From NCBI GenBank assembly GCA_938008015.1, contig CALLMA010000095.1:1-56406 (forward strand): a DNA stretch of 56,406 bases, given 5' to 3'. How positions within the stretch are numbered: the stretch's first letter is position 1; every line of letters begins with the position of its first letter. Made by a program: the position numbers and the translations under genes. The DNA comes from an uncultured Celeribacter sp. (GTDB lineage Bacteria > Pseudomonadota > Alphaproteobacteria > Rhodobacterales > Rhodobacteraceae). Below the pieces are notes generated by a model. That model saw only the letters and a program-made list of their open reading frames with translations. It searched no databases and was not told where the DNA came from. This document shows, in pieces, positions 21,020-30,901 of the stretch.

Positions 21020-21862
21020 ATGATGGACAAATATACCAAGTTACAATTGATCGGTCTGTATTGCGGCGTTGCGTTATTCCTTTTGTTTATGCTCTTGCCT
21101 TTTGTTGAAATGTTTTTAGCCTCTTTGCGCCCTTTGGAGCATCTTTTCAGAAGTCCTTATCAATTGTGGTCTGATGATTTTAGCTTCGATGCCTATTCAA
21201 AAATGTGGGAAACTGTGCCGCTTTTAGGGCGCTATATTTTCAACTCGGTGTTTATTGCAGCTTCGGTGACATTTTTTACATTGCTCTTTGTGGTTCCAGC
21301 TTCATATGCTTATGCGCGCTTGGAGTTTCCTTACAAGGCGGCAAGTCTTTCAGGGTTTCTGGGGGTGAATATGTTTGCTGGCGCTGTTTTGCTGATCCCA
21401 CTTTACCGTGTGCTGCGCACATTAGGCTTGCTCAATAGCTATTGGGCGATGATTGTTCCTGGCGTTGCGTTCCTCATTCCGACAGGCATTTGGCTATTGC
21501 GCGCATATTTAGAGAAAATACCTAAAGAATTAGAAGAGGCGGCTTATGTTGATGGCGCGAGCCGCGTTTATACATTGCGTCGGGTTGTATTGCCGCTTGC
21601 GACCCCAGGTTTGATCGTTGTGGGGGTGACGGTCTTTATTACGGCTTATGCACAGCAATTTATCTTCGCGATCACCTTTAACCAAACCCGCGAACTGCAG
21701 CCGCTGCCTGCGGGATTATATGAGTTTATTGGCTACCAATCGGTGACGTGGAATGAAATGATGGCTGCCGCCTTGGTTGGCGTGCTTCCGGTTATGATCA
21801 TCTTTTTGTTTTTGCAAAGGTATTTGATCGCCGGTCTCACGGCTGGCGCAGTGAAAGAATGA
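21020..21862 (+). CDS. Sugar ABC transporter permease (MalG-type)
   Basis: EEAAYVDGASRVYTLRRVVLPLATPG EAA loop. Confidence 0.9.
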   Translation: MMDKYTKLQLIGLYCGVALFLLFMLLPFVEMFLASLRPLEHLFRSPYQLWSDDFSFDAYSKMWETVPLLGRYIFNSVFIAASVTFFTLLFVVPASYAYARLEFPYKAASLSGFLGVNMFAGAVLLIPLYRVLRTLGLLNSYWAMIVPGVAFLIPTGIWLLRAYLEKIPKELEEAAYVDGASRVYTLRRVVLPLATPGLIVVGVTVFITAYAQQFIFAITFNQTRELQPLPAGLYEFIGYQSVTWNEMMAAALVGVLPVMIIFLFLQRYLIAGLTAGAVKE

Positions 21863-21884
21863 GTTAATTAAAGGGAGAGAAACT

Positions 21885-23096
21885 ATGCAAAAAATAACAT
21901 TACTTATGAGTACGGCGTTGATGTCTGGGCTGGGCTCGGTCGCTATGGCAGATGATCATAATAAAGAATTACATTTTATTATGTGTGGCGGAGAAGTGCG
22001 CGCGGCAGATCAAGCTGTTGTGGACCAATTCATCGCAGATTATCCAGGCGTGAGTGTGAATTTAGAGGCCGTGCCATGGGGGACATGTCAAGATAAGTCT
22101 TTGACATTGGCTGCGGCAGGTGATCCGCCATCTATTGCCTATATGGGATCTCGCACATTGCGCCAATTGTCAAACAATGGCCTGATTGTGCCAGCGAATA
22201 TTAGCCCTGATGTAAAATATCAAGATGGTGTTTTAAACACTGTGACGATTGAGGGCACAGAGTGGGGTTACCCACATGCATTTTCTACGAAAGCTCTTTA
22301 TTTAAATTGCGATGTGATCGAAAGCTCAGGCCAAGCATGCGAAGGGCCGCAAACTTGGGACGAGATGTATGAAATGGCGCGCACTGTTAAAGAGAAGACA
22401 GATGCCGCAGGCATTGGTCTTGCGGGCAAAGATTTTGATAACACGATGCATCAGTTTTTGAATTATCTTTATTCAAATGGCGGCGTTGTTATTGATCCGG
22501 TGACTGGCGAAAGTCGCCTAGATAGCGCGCAAACGCGTGAGGCGCTTGAGTTCTACGGTCGCCTTGCTGATGTGGCTCAAGATGGCCCAACAGCTTGGGA
22601 GCGTGATCAGCTCAGAGATCTTTTTAATGATGGTCGAATTGCGATGTATGTCTCTGGCCCATGGGGCTACGGGCAGCATAATGAAGATATTAATCAACGC
22701 GTAGCTCCTATTCCTGCAGGACCTTCAGGTGAGAGCGGCACAATTTTGATCACGGATTCAATTGTTGTTTTCAAAGGGTCTGGGCATGAAGATTTGGCGC
22801 ATGAACTTGCTCGGCGCATCACGTCAGGCGATAGCCAATATGATTTAGATAGCAGCTGGGGCTTAACGCCAATTCTGGATTATGAGGCGATGGGTTGGAC
22901 CGATGTGTTTTATACAGATGGTATTTGGCCGAACTTCACCGCAACGATCTCAACGGGCGGCCCAGAGCCTCTTTTAGAAGATTTCAAATCGCTGCAATCT
23001 GTTTTCACAAATATGGTGCAAGGGGTCATCTTGAAAGATGACACCGTTGATAATCTCGTCACAATTGCGGGCGAAGAATTAGACGAAGCTCTGTAG
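21885..23096 (+). CDS. Sugar ABC transporter substrate-binding protein
   Basis: Signal peptide; SBP_bac_1-like sequence; located between permeases and ATPase. Confidence 0.9.
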   Translation: MQKITLLMSTALMSGLGSVAMADDHNKELHFIMCGGEVRAADQAVVDQFIADYPGVSVNLEAVPWGTCQDKSLTLAAAGDPPSIAYMGSRTLRQLSNNGLIVPANISPDVKYQDGVLNTVTIEGTEWGYPHAFSTKALYLNCDVIESSGQACEGPQTWDEMYEMARTVKEKTDAAGIGLAGKDFDNTMHQFLNYLYSNGGVVIDPVTGESRLDSAQTREALEFYGRLADVAQDGPTAWERDQLRDLFNDGRIAMYVSGPWGYGQHNEDINQRVAPIPAGPSGESGTILITDSIVVFKGSGHEDLAHELARRITSGDSQYDLDSSWGLTPILDYEAMGWTDVFYTDGIWPNFTATISTGGPEPLLEDFKSLQSVFTNMVQGVILKDDTVDNLVTIAGEELDEAL

Positions 23097-23119
23097 AAGG
23101 CTTTACGAGTTTTCCTCTT

Positions 23120-23146
23120 GTGGGCGATAGTTCGGCTGTCGCCCAC
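23120..23146 (+). other. Intercistronic RNA hairpin after the substrate-binding protein gene
   Basis: GTGGGCGATAG-TTCGG-CTGTCGCCCAC, 11-bp stem with one G-U pair; no T-tract. Confidence 0.7.
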
Positions 23147-23179
23147 AGCTTATAAAATTGATTTTAGGGTTTGGCGCGT

Positions 23180-24295
23180 ATGGCAACACTTCATTTAGAT
23201 AAGGTGAGTAAATCTTTTGGCAGTACGAAGGTAATACATGATATTAGTTTGGCTGTTGAAGATAAGGAATTTGTTGTCTTTGTTGGGCCTTCTGGGTGCG
23301 GCAAATCGACGCTTTTGCGTATGATTGCAGGGCTTGAGGAGGCAAGTTCGGGGAAAGTTATCATCGATGGTGAGGATGTAAGTGATGCGCATCCTGTCGA
23401 TCGTGGTATCTCTATGGTTTTTCAATCCTATGCTCTTTACCCGCATTTAACTGTTTACGAAAATATTGCCTTCCCGCTGCGTGTTCAAAAGGCTTCTGAA
23501 GCTGATATCCAAGAGACTGTGAAAAAGGCGGCGGAGATTTTGCAGCTGAGTGATAAATTGCAACTCAAGCCAGGCCAGCTTTCAGGCGGACAAAGGCAAA
23601 GGGTTGCGATTGGGCGCTCTATTGTGAGAGATCCGAAGATCTTTTTGTTTGATGAGCCGTTGTCAAATTTAGACGCCGCTTTGCGTGGTGATATGCGCAT
23701 TGAGCTGCGGCAGCTGCATAATCAATTGGGGGCGACAATGATTTACGTCACCCATGATCAGGTGGAAGCGATGACGATGGCAGATCGCATTGTTGTTTTA
23801 AACGGCGGACAGATCGAGCAATATGGCTCTCCATTGGAGCTATACCACCACCCTAAAACAAAATTTGTGGCGGGTTTCATTGGTCAGCCCAATATGAATT
23901 TCCTCTCAGGGATTGTCGCCGATGTTAAAAATGATCTCCTCATAAAGCTCTTCAATGGAAGAAGTTTGAAATTGCCGGTTGATAAATCGACTTTATCTGT
24001 TGGTGAAGCCGTTGATATTGGTGTGCGTCCTGAGGATCTTCGAGTGGCCAATAAGGGGACGAATGCTGATGTGACGGTATCCGTAAAAACGCTTGAGCGC
24101 CTTGGTGGTGTTTCTATCGTGTATGGATCACATAATGCCGGTGATGGCCAACGCTTTTGCGCATCCCTTGATGGGTGTGCTGCTATCAAAGAGGGCGAGA
24201 ATATAGGCCTCAATATTGAGCCAACACTTTGCCATGTATTTAACTCAAAAGGACAGGCGCTTCGTCGGCTTAGAGTGCCTGACGTGCTCTTATGA
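23180..24295 (+). CDS. Sugar ABC transporter ATP-binding protein (UgpC/MsmK-like)
   Basis: GPSGCGKSTLLRMIAGLE, LSGGQRQRVAIGR, MADRIVVLNGGQIEQYGSP. Confidence 0.93.
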   Translation: MATLHLDKVSKSFGSTKVIHDISLAVEDKEFVVFVGPSGCGKSTLLRMIAGLEEASSGKVIIDGEDVSDAHPVDRGISMVFQSYALYPHLTVYENIAFPLRVQKASEADIQETVKKAAEILQLSDKLQLKPGQLSGGQRQRVAIGRSIVRDPKIFLFDEPLSNLDAALRGDMRIELRQLHNQLGATMIYVTHDQVEAMTMADRIVVLNGGQIEQYGSPLELYHHPKTKFVAGFIGQPNMNFLSGIVADVKNDLLIKLFNGRSLKLPVDKSTLSVGEAVDIGVRPEDLRVANKGTNADVTVSVKTLERLGGVSIVYGSHNAGDGQRFCASLDGCAAIKEGENIGLNIEPTLCHVFNSKGQALRRLRVPDVLL

Positions 24296-25428
24296 AAGTC
24301 GTTTGTGCAGGAGTAGGTTTGCGTGCTTCAGAGGTGTTGTCTATTTTTAGATCAACCATGCCGGAGATGGAGCTCGTTGGATTTTTTGACCCCCAGCCAA
24401 CGCATCTAGAAAAAATGGGCGGCGAGATCCCTCGCTTTGCAACTGTGGAAGAAATGCTTGCGCAGACTAATCCAGATTTGTTTTTAGTCATGTCTCCGAA
24501 TGCTTTTCATCTCGAGCATATCAAGGCGGGATTGCAGGCAGGTGTTCGCATTTTTGCAGAGAAACCGATTGTTACCACCAAAGAGCAAACAATGGAGCTT
24601 GCGGGCCTTTTAAAAGAATATGGCGCGGATCGTGTCATGGTCGGACTGGTCTTGAGATATTCGAAGCATATGCTCGATTTAAAAGAAAATTTGCCTGCTT
24701 TAGGCTCTATTGTGTCGATGGAAGCCTGCGAACATATCGGGCCAGATCACGGTGCGTTTTTCATGCGTGATTGGCGAAGAATGTCGGAACTCTCTGGTGG
24801 ATTTATGCTCGAAAAATGCTGCCATGATTTAGACTTGTATAACATGATAACAGGCTCTCGCCCTCATAAAGTCGCAAGCTTTGGGGGGCGCAAATCCTTT
24901 GTTGAGGATCTCAAGCCAACGTCAAATGCTGAAAATGAGATCATGCAAAAGAAGAAGTCGTTTTGGAACAGCGCAGATGATGCTTTCTTATCTGATGGAG
25001 ATATCATCGATTATCAAACGGCGATCTTACAGTATGAGAATGGAGCATCACTCTCTTTCCATACCAATATTAACGTCCCCGATGAATATAGACGCTTTGC
25101 TGTTATGGGAACGTTAGGGATGGCCGAAGGGGACTTTATGCGCGGCTTCTTGAAGGCGACAGCGCGTGATGGGAGCGTGATAGCTGAGCATGATTATACA
25201 CAAGGGCCTCTTGCGCAAGCGAGCGGTCATTACGGTGCAGACCACTTGATGGTGCGCGATATTGTTGATCATCTGCGAGGGGATAAGCCTGAGTTGAATG
25301 TGAGTGTTGTTGATGCAATGGAGGCAGGTCTCGTGGCGCTTGCTATTGATGAGGCGCGTCTCTCGGGGACTATTGTAGATTTGGAGCCAGTTTGGGCAGA
25401 GCTTGATGGGTATGGATTACGTCAATGA
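24292..25428 (+). CDS. Gfo/Idh/MocA-family oxidoreductase
   Basis: N-terminal Rossmann-like region; AEKPIVTT; GGFMLEKCCHDLD. Confidence 0.85.
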   Translation: MKVVCAGVGLRASEVLSIFRSTMPEMELVGFFDPQPTHLEKMGGEIPRFATVEEMLAQTNPDLFLVMSPNAFHLEHIKAGLQAGVRIFAEKPIVTTKEQTMELAGLLKEYGADRVMVGLVLRYSKHMLDLKENLPALGSIVSMEACEHIGPDHGAFFMRDWRRMSELSGGFMLEKCCHDLDLYNMITGSRPHKVASFGGRKSFVEDLKPTSNAENEIMQKKKSFWNSADDAFLSDGDIIDYQTAILQYENGASLSFHTNINVPDEYRRFAVMGTLGMAEGDFMRGFLKATARDGSVIAEHDYTQGPLAQASGHYGADHLMVRDIVDHLRGDKPELNVSVVDAMEAGLVALAIDEARLSGTIVDLEPVWAELDGYGLRQ

Positions 25429-26441
25429 AAGATGAAGTGATAGAAAACGGGGCGCTGATGGCGCGTGAACTGGCGCAGTCTTTGGATGTGTTTTGCCAAA
25501 CCGCACGACAAAATTTAACCGCCCAAGTCACGCGATTTAATTTAGCCTCCACACAAAGCATATACACTTTTGCGCGGGGGTCGTCGGATGCGGCTGCGAA
25601 TGTGTTGAGCTATGAGTTTATGCGTGAATTGGCCCTTCCCATGACATCTCTTCCGCCCTCATCTTTCTCAATCGGTGCGGGAGTGCGCCTTGATCGTGCG
25701 ATGGCTTTGATTGTGTCTCAATCAGGAGGCAGTGAAGATGTTGCGCTTTGTGCTCAAGGGGCGAGCAATAGGGGGGCGAAAGTTGTTGCAATAACCAATG
25801 TCGCGAACTCAAAAGTTGAGGCGCAGTCTCATATGACGGTTCCTATCGGCGCTGGGCCTGAATTGGCGGTCCCTGCGACGAAATCTGTGGTTGGGTCTAT
25901 TGCGGCAGGAATGGCGCTTTTGGGCGCCATGAGCGCGGCGTACCAACAGCGAGCGTTGCACGCCGTTGAAGCCTTAGAGGGGCATGGCATGTGCCTGCCA
26001 AATGCGGAGGAGATCACCTCAGCCTTACTGCGCGCACAACATGTTTATGTGATCGGCCGTGATACAGGCTATGGTGCGGCACATGAAGTGGCCCTGAAGC
26101 TCAAAGAATGCTGCGCGCTGCACGCGGAAGCCTATTCCGCTTCCGAGGTTTTACATGGCCCCTTGCAACTGGCAACCAAGCCCCTGCTTGTCGTGATGTT
26201 GGATACGGAAAGTGCTGATATTCAGCCCAGCTTGGATCAAGCAGAAAAAAGGCTCAAAGAAACGGGATGCGAGGTTTTGCGCATCAAACCTTCGGATGCG
26301 GGCATTGAAGGGCTCGTCCCTGCGGCTGCGGCCGCCTGCCTTTTGATGCTCTTTTACCCGATCATCCTAAAAACGGCCTTGGCGCTTGGATTAAATCCTG
26401 ACGCCCCGAAAACGCTTGCGAAAGTGACGAGTACAAAATGA
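25425..26441 (+). CDS. SIS-domain protein, NagB-II-like glucosamine-6-phosphate deaminase
   Basis: FARGSSDAAANVLSYEFM; VSQSGGSEDV; AYSASEVLHGPLQL. Confidence 0.8.
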   Translation: MKDEVIENGALMARELAQSLDVFCQTARQNLTAQVTRFNLASTQSIYTFARGSSDAAANVLSYEFMRELALPMTSLPPSSFSIGAGVRLDRAMALIVSQSGGSEDVALCAQGASNRGAKVVAITNVANSKVEAQSHMTVPIGAGPELAVPATKSVVGSIAAGMALLGAMSAAYQQRALHAVEALEGHGMCLPNAEEITSALLRAQHVYVIGRDTGYGAAHEVALKLKECCALHAEAYSASEVLHGPLQLATKPLLVVMLDTESADIQPSLDQAEKRLKETGCEVLRIKPSDAGIEGLVPAAAAACLLMLFYPIILKTALALGLNPDAPKTLAKVTSTK

Positions 26442-27517
26442 GTGTGAACATGGAAGTAGATCAATGGGAAACTTGGAAAGAGATCCATTCGCAACCAAAT
26501 ATATGGAAGGCATGGGGCAAGTCTTTTGATCCGGCGCCGCTGCAAAAATGGATTGCGGAGTTGGACATTGATGAAGTTTGGTTCTGTGGTGCAGGCACAA
26601 GCGCATATATCGGCGATGCCATTGTTGCCGGCCTAGAGGGGGAAGATTCTTGCGTGTTGCGATCCATCCCCTCAACGGATCTTGTGGCGCGCCCGCATGC
26701 GTATTTGAACAAGAAGAAGCCCCTCATTGTCAGCTTTGGGCGCTCAGGCAATAGCACTGAAACGATTGGCACGCTTGATGCGCTGGATGCATTAGCGCCA
26801 AAAGCGCCTAGGCTTCATATAACCTGTCATGCAAAAAGTGCCCTCGCACAAAGAACAACTGCGGGGCCTTTGCAAATTATTCTCTTACCAGAAGAGACCC
26901 ATGATCAGGGCTTTGCAATGACTTCAAGTTACTCGACCATGTATTACACGGCATTAGCGATTTTTGATGGATGCACTGATTTCTCTGCTCGCATGTCCAA
27001 TCTAGCATCGCATCTTGAGCATATGTTACCCGTTTTTACACAAAAGGCAGGCCATCGTAGCGCGCGCTGCGTTTTCCTCGGCACAGGAGCGCTTGGCGCG
27101 GCGGCAAAAGAAGCGGCCTTGAAGGTGTTGGAGCTGACGGCGGGGGAGAGCGCCGTGATGAGTGAGACGCCTCTTGGCTTTCGGCATGGGCCTAAGTCTT
27201 TTGTGAATGAGCAGACGTTGATTAATATATTTTTATCCCCCATAGGCTATGAGCGCCATTATGAAGTTGATCTGATCAACGAGCTAAAAGCGCAATTTCC
27301 AAAGGCGCGCATTCAAAGCATTGGAGATGGAGGCGATATTGACGTCAAGGCGGCTTATGGCGCGCGGTGGTCTGTCCCTATTTATGTCGCTTTTGCACAA
27401 ATTTTAGCGGTCCACTGGGCTCAAAGTTTAGGGTTTAATGTGGATAACCCATTTGAAGGAGAGGGTACATTGAGTAGAGTTGTGGAAGGTGTCAAACTGT
27501 ATCCGGTGCTGCCATGA
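26438..27517 (+). CDS. agaS: SIS-domain protein, AgaS-like (galactosamine-6-phosphate deaminase/isomerase family)
   Basis: VWFCGAGTSAYIGDAI; SFGRSGNSTETIGTLDALD; VMSETPLGFRHGPKSFV. Confidence 0.78.
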   Translation: MSVNMEVDQWETWKEIHSQPNIWKAWGKSFDPAPLQKWIAELDIDEVWFCGAGTSAYIGDAIVAGLEGEDSCVLRSIPSTDLVARPHAYLNKKKPLIVSFGRSGNSTETIGTLDALDALAPKAPRLHITCHAKSALAQRTTAGPLQIILLPEETHDQGFAMTSSYSTMYYTALAIFDGCTDFSARMSNLASHLEHMLPVFTQKAGHRSARCVFLGTGALGAAAKEAALKVLELTAGESAVMSETPLGFRHGPKSFVNEQTLINIFLSPIGYERHYEVDLINELKAQFPKARIQSIGDGGDIDVKAAYGARWSVPIYVAFAQILAVHWAQSLGFNVDNPFEGEGTLSRVVEGVKLYPVLP

Positions 27518-28431
27518 TTGCCGCTGGTATCGACTTAGGTGGAACGAAAATCGAGACGCAGTTGTTTGATTTAGACTGGAAACTTATTGAAAGTCAGCGC
27601 GTTGCAACGCCACAAAATTATGACGACTTGATAGATGTCTTAGCCAAACAGGTGAAATGGGCGCGTGCTCGCGCAGAGTTTGATTTGCCTGTTGGCATCG
27701 GTTTGCCGGGAATTTTGGATAAAAACTCAGGCAAAGCCTTAACGGCGAACTTGCCTGCGACGGGCAGATATTTTGTCGATGATATTACGCGCCATGCAGG
27801 CCAAAATATCACTTTCCTCAACGATTGCCGCGCTCTCGCGCTCTCTGAAGCGATGTTTGGCGCGGGCCAAGAATGCTATTCGGTTCTCTCAATTATTTTT
27901 GGCACAGGGATCGGTGGCGGCGTTGCTATTGAAGGTCATCTTTGGGAAGGGCCAAATGATGCCTCAGGCGAATTTGGGCACTCAGCGCTCCCCGCTCATG
28001 TTGTTAAAGAGTTTGATTTGCCAATCCTTCCTTGTGGATGCGGACGACATGGATGTGTTGAAACACTTCTCTCTGGCGCTGGTTTGTCTCGCCTTGCGAA
28101 GGCCATGAAAGGCATTGAGATAACGGCGAAAGATTTTATGCAAGAGCGAGATGATAATCCGAGCTTACAACATATTTGGTACGTCTGGTGCCGCCTCGCG
28201 GCTGAAGTCTTACATACTCTAACCCTCACGATTGATCCTGAAATTATCATTCTAGGGGGCGGGCTGTCGAAATCTCCAGGGATCGCAAAAGATTTGTCGC
28301 ACCATTTATCACAAGTGCAACTGCCTTTGTTGAAGACGCCAAATATCGAAATTGCCCAAGGCGGAGATGCAAGCGGTGCACGGGGGGCCGCGGCGGCGGC
28401 TTTTCAAGAAACGAAATTTGCAGGTGTGTGA
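27514..28431 (+). CDS. ROK-family amino-sugar kinase (N-acetylglucosamine or N-acetylgalactosamine kinase)
   Basis: GIDLGGTKIETQLFD; GTGIGGGVAIEG; CGCGRHGCVETLLSG. Confidence 0.88.
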   Translation: MIAAGIDLGGTKIETQLFDLDWKLIESQRVATPQNYDDLIDVLAKQVKWARARAEFDLPVGIGLPGILDKNSGKALTANLPATGRYFVDDITRHAGQNITFLNDCRALALSEAMFGAGQECYSVLSIIFGTGIGGGVAIEGHLWEGPNDASGEFGHSALPAHVVKEFDLPILPCGCGRHGCVETLLSGAGLSRLAKAMKGIEITAKDFMQERDDNPSLQHIWYVWCRLAAEVLHTLTLTIDPEIIILGGGLSKSPGIAKDLSHHLSQVQLPLLKTPNIEIAQGGDASGARGAAAAAFQETKFAGV

Positions 28432-29684
28432 TGTCTGACGTTTTGCGCGATATCGTGAGCAGAAATAAATCGGGAGAAACGATTGTCATACCTTCTGTTT
28501 GCTCGGCGCAAATGGATGTTATTCGTGCCTCTTTATTGTTCGCAAAAGAAAAAGGGCGCCATATTGTTATTGAGGCGACGAGTAATCAGGTGAACCAAGA
28601 GGGTGGTTACACAGGCATGCGCCCGCATGATTTTGTCTCAAAAGTACATGATGTTGCAGATGAGTGTCGCCTCGAGCGCGAATATATAATTTTTGGCGGC
28701 GATCATTTGGGACCACAAGCTTGGCGCCATTTGCCTGCCGCAGAAGCGATGGATAAAGCGCATGTGATGATGCGCGAATATGTGCAAGCAGGATTTGGAA
28801 AAATCCATCTTGATTGCTCGGAAGGCTGCTTGGGAGAGGCAGCGCAATTGGATGATATGCTCACAGCACAGCGCTCAGCGGCCCTTGCGGCAACGTCTTT
28901 AGAGCATTCAGAGGATTTATTGTTTGTCGTCGGAACTGAGGTGCCGCCGCCAGGTGGGGCAAGAGCTGGCGAAGATGATGATATCGTGCCTACAAAACCA
29001 GAAGATGCGCGGGCCACTTTGGAGACGCACATCCAATTATTTGGCGATATGGCTAAAAATATTGGGGGTCTTGTGGTGCAGCCCGGCGTTGAATTTGGTG
29101 CGATGGATGTCCACCATCTGCCGCCGAATAGGGACCCAAAGCTCAAAGAAGCCATTTCTGATTATCCAAATGTGTGCTTGGAGGCGCATTCCACCGATTA
29201 TCAATTAGATGCGGCTTATCCGCATTTAGCGCAATTGGGCTTCGCTTTCCAAAAGGTTGGCCCCGCTTTGAGCTTTGCCTATCGCAAGGCTCTGTACCAA
29301 TTGGATTTTATAAGTAGCATTGTTGGACGCAAGCCTCCCTTCTTAGCTCAGGCTATGGAAGATTTAATGCAGAAAAATCCGTCTTTTTGGGTCAAGCATT
29401 ATTGCGGTGATGACGATCAAATCAGAACGCAATTGCACTTTGGTCTCGCTGATCGCATCCGCTATTATTGGCCAATGCAAGAGGCGCAAAAAGCTGTCGC
29501 AAATTTAAGACATCAGTTTTCTAAGCCTTTGCCTGATGCCGTTCTCTTGCAGGGCTTTGATCGTTTGGTTTTGGATAAAGCAGAAAATTTAACTGGAACT
29601 CAGTTTGATCGCATCCTATTAGCGGAAATTCAAATGGCCCTTGAGCCATATTTTTTTACGAGCGCCCTTGAGAGAGCTAGATGA
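28431..29684 (+). CDS. GatZ/KbaZ/AgaZ-family protein (tagatose pathway)
   Basis: IPSVCSAQMDVIRASLLFAKEKGRHIVIEATSNQVNQEGGYTGM; IFGGDHLGPQAWRHLPAAEAM. Confidence 0.88.
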   Translation: MSDVLRDIVSRNKSGETIVIPSVCSAQMDVIRASLLFAKEKGRHIVIEATSNQVNQEGGYTGMRPHDFVSKVHDVADECRLEREYIIFGGDHLGPQAWRHLPAAEAMDKAHVMMREYVQAGFGKIHLDCSEGCLGEAAQLDDMLTAQRSAALAATSLEHSEDLLFVVGTEVPPPGGARAGEDDDIVPTKPEDARATLETHIQLFGDMAKNIGGLVVQPGVEFGAMDVHHLPPNRDPKLKEAISDYPNVCLEAHSTDYQLDAAYPHLAQLGFAFQKVGPALSFAYRKALYQLDFISSIVGRKPPFLAQAMEDLMQKNPSFWVKHYCGDDDQIRTQLHFGLADRIRYYWPMQEAQKAVANLRHQFSKPLPDAVLLQGFDRLVLDKAENLTGTQFDRILLAEIQMALEPYFFTSALERAR

Positions 29685-30802
29685 CAGTATATTGGTTGTG
29701 CCCAGAACAAATCTTTGATGGAAAAACACTTTTTCAAGACTACGCAATTTCTGTAGGCGATGGGCGGGTGCTGGAGATAAAGCCAGCTCATGAAATCCCA
29801 AGTGAGCAGCCTCGGCGATATTTGAAAGGTACAATTTCGCCTGGGTTTGTCGATTTGCAAGTGAATGGCGGGGGAGGCGTTTTGCTCAATCAACACCCGA
29901 GCCGAGAGGGCATGCTTCAGATTGCGAATGCGCATAGGGCGTTTGGCACTGTCGCGATTATGCCTACTGTGATTACGGATTGTGATGAGGTGATTGCCAG
30001 TGCCGCTCAAGCGGCTATTGAAGCGGAAGCAGACCGCAATATCATAGGTGTTCACATTGAGGGGCCTCATATCTCGCCAACTCGAAGAGGCACGCATAGC
30101 CGCGAATACGTGAGATTATTGAACCAAGAAACAATGATTGCGGTCGAAAAACTCTGTGCGGCTGATGTGCCTGTGATGCTCACATTGGCTCCAGAAATTG
30201 TAAGCCCTCAGCAAATTGAAGATATTGTACAGCTGGGCGCTATCGTCTCTCTCGGGCATACAGATGCAACCTCTGAGCAAATGCGGGCGGGTTTTGAGGC
30301 GGGTGCGAATTGTGTGACACATCTCTTCAACGCTATGTCGCCTATGCTCAACCGTGCCCCAGGCGCTGTTGGAGCTGCTATTAATTCTCAGGCTTATGCA
30401 GGCATTATATGTGATGGTCATCATGTGGCGGATGAGATGGTTGGCCTCGCCATTCGCGCACGCCCTGTTGCGGATCGCATGTTTTTAGTTTCTGATGCGA
30501 TGCCGACTGTTGGGGGGGAGGATCATTTTAATCTTTATGGTCGCACCATCCATCTTGAAGAGGGTAAGCTTGTAAACGCAGAGGGGAGCCTTGCGGGGGC
30601 GCATGTTACGATGGCTCAAAGCGTTCGGCGCTTGATTGCTACAGTGGGCATTGATCCGCAAACGGCTTTGCGAATGGCGGTATCAGTGCCAGCGCAAGTT
30701 GTGGGGCAGGATCAATTAGGCCAACTGCAAGGGCGCTACATTGAAGATGTCATCCTACTCGATCATGATTACGGCTTTGTTGGGTTTGCCGAAGCGCAAT
30801 AA
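29681..30802 (+). CDS. nagA: N-acetylglucosamine-6-phosphate deacetylase (NagA/AgaA family)
   Basis: GFVDLQVNGGGGVLLNQ; HIEGPHISPTRRGTHS; CVTHLFNAMSP. Confidence 0.92.
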   Translation: MTVYWLCPEQIFDGKTLFQDYAISVGDGRVLEIKPAHEIPSEQPRRYLKGTISPGFVDLQVNGGGGVLLNQHPSREGMLQIANAHRAFGTVAIMPTVITDCDEVIASAAQAAIEAEADRNIIGVHIEGPHISPTRRGTHSREYVRLLNQETMIAVEKLCAADVPVMLTLAPEIVSPQQIEDIVQLGAIVSLGHTDATSEQMRAGFEAGANCVTHLFNAMSPMLNRAPGAVGAAINSQAYAGIICDGHHVADEMVGLAIRARPVADRMFLVSDAMPTVGGEDHFNLYGRTIHLEEGKLVNAEGSLAGAHVTMAQSVRRLIATVGIDPQTALRMAVSVPAQVVGQDQLGQLQGRYIEDVILLDHDYGFVGFAEAQ

Positions 30803-30901
30803 TTTGCTTGATTTTGCAAGGGCTGTAAGCATGGGTTGCAATCGAGAAGAGCGGCGCCTATCAGCTTTGCCTGAATGGTTATCAATATTAGAGGTCATGA
30901 G

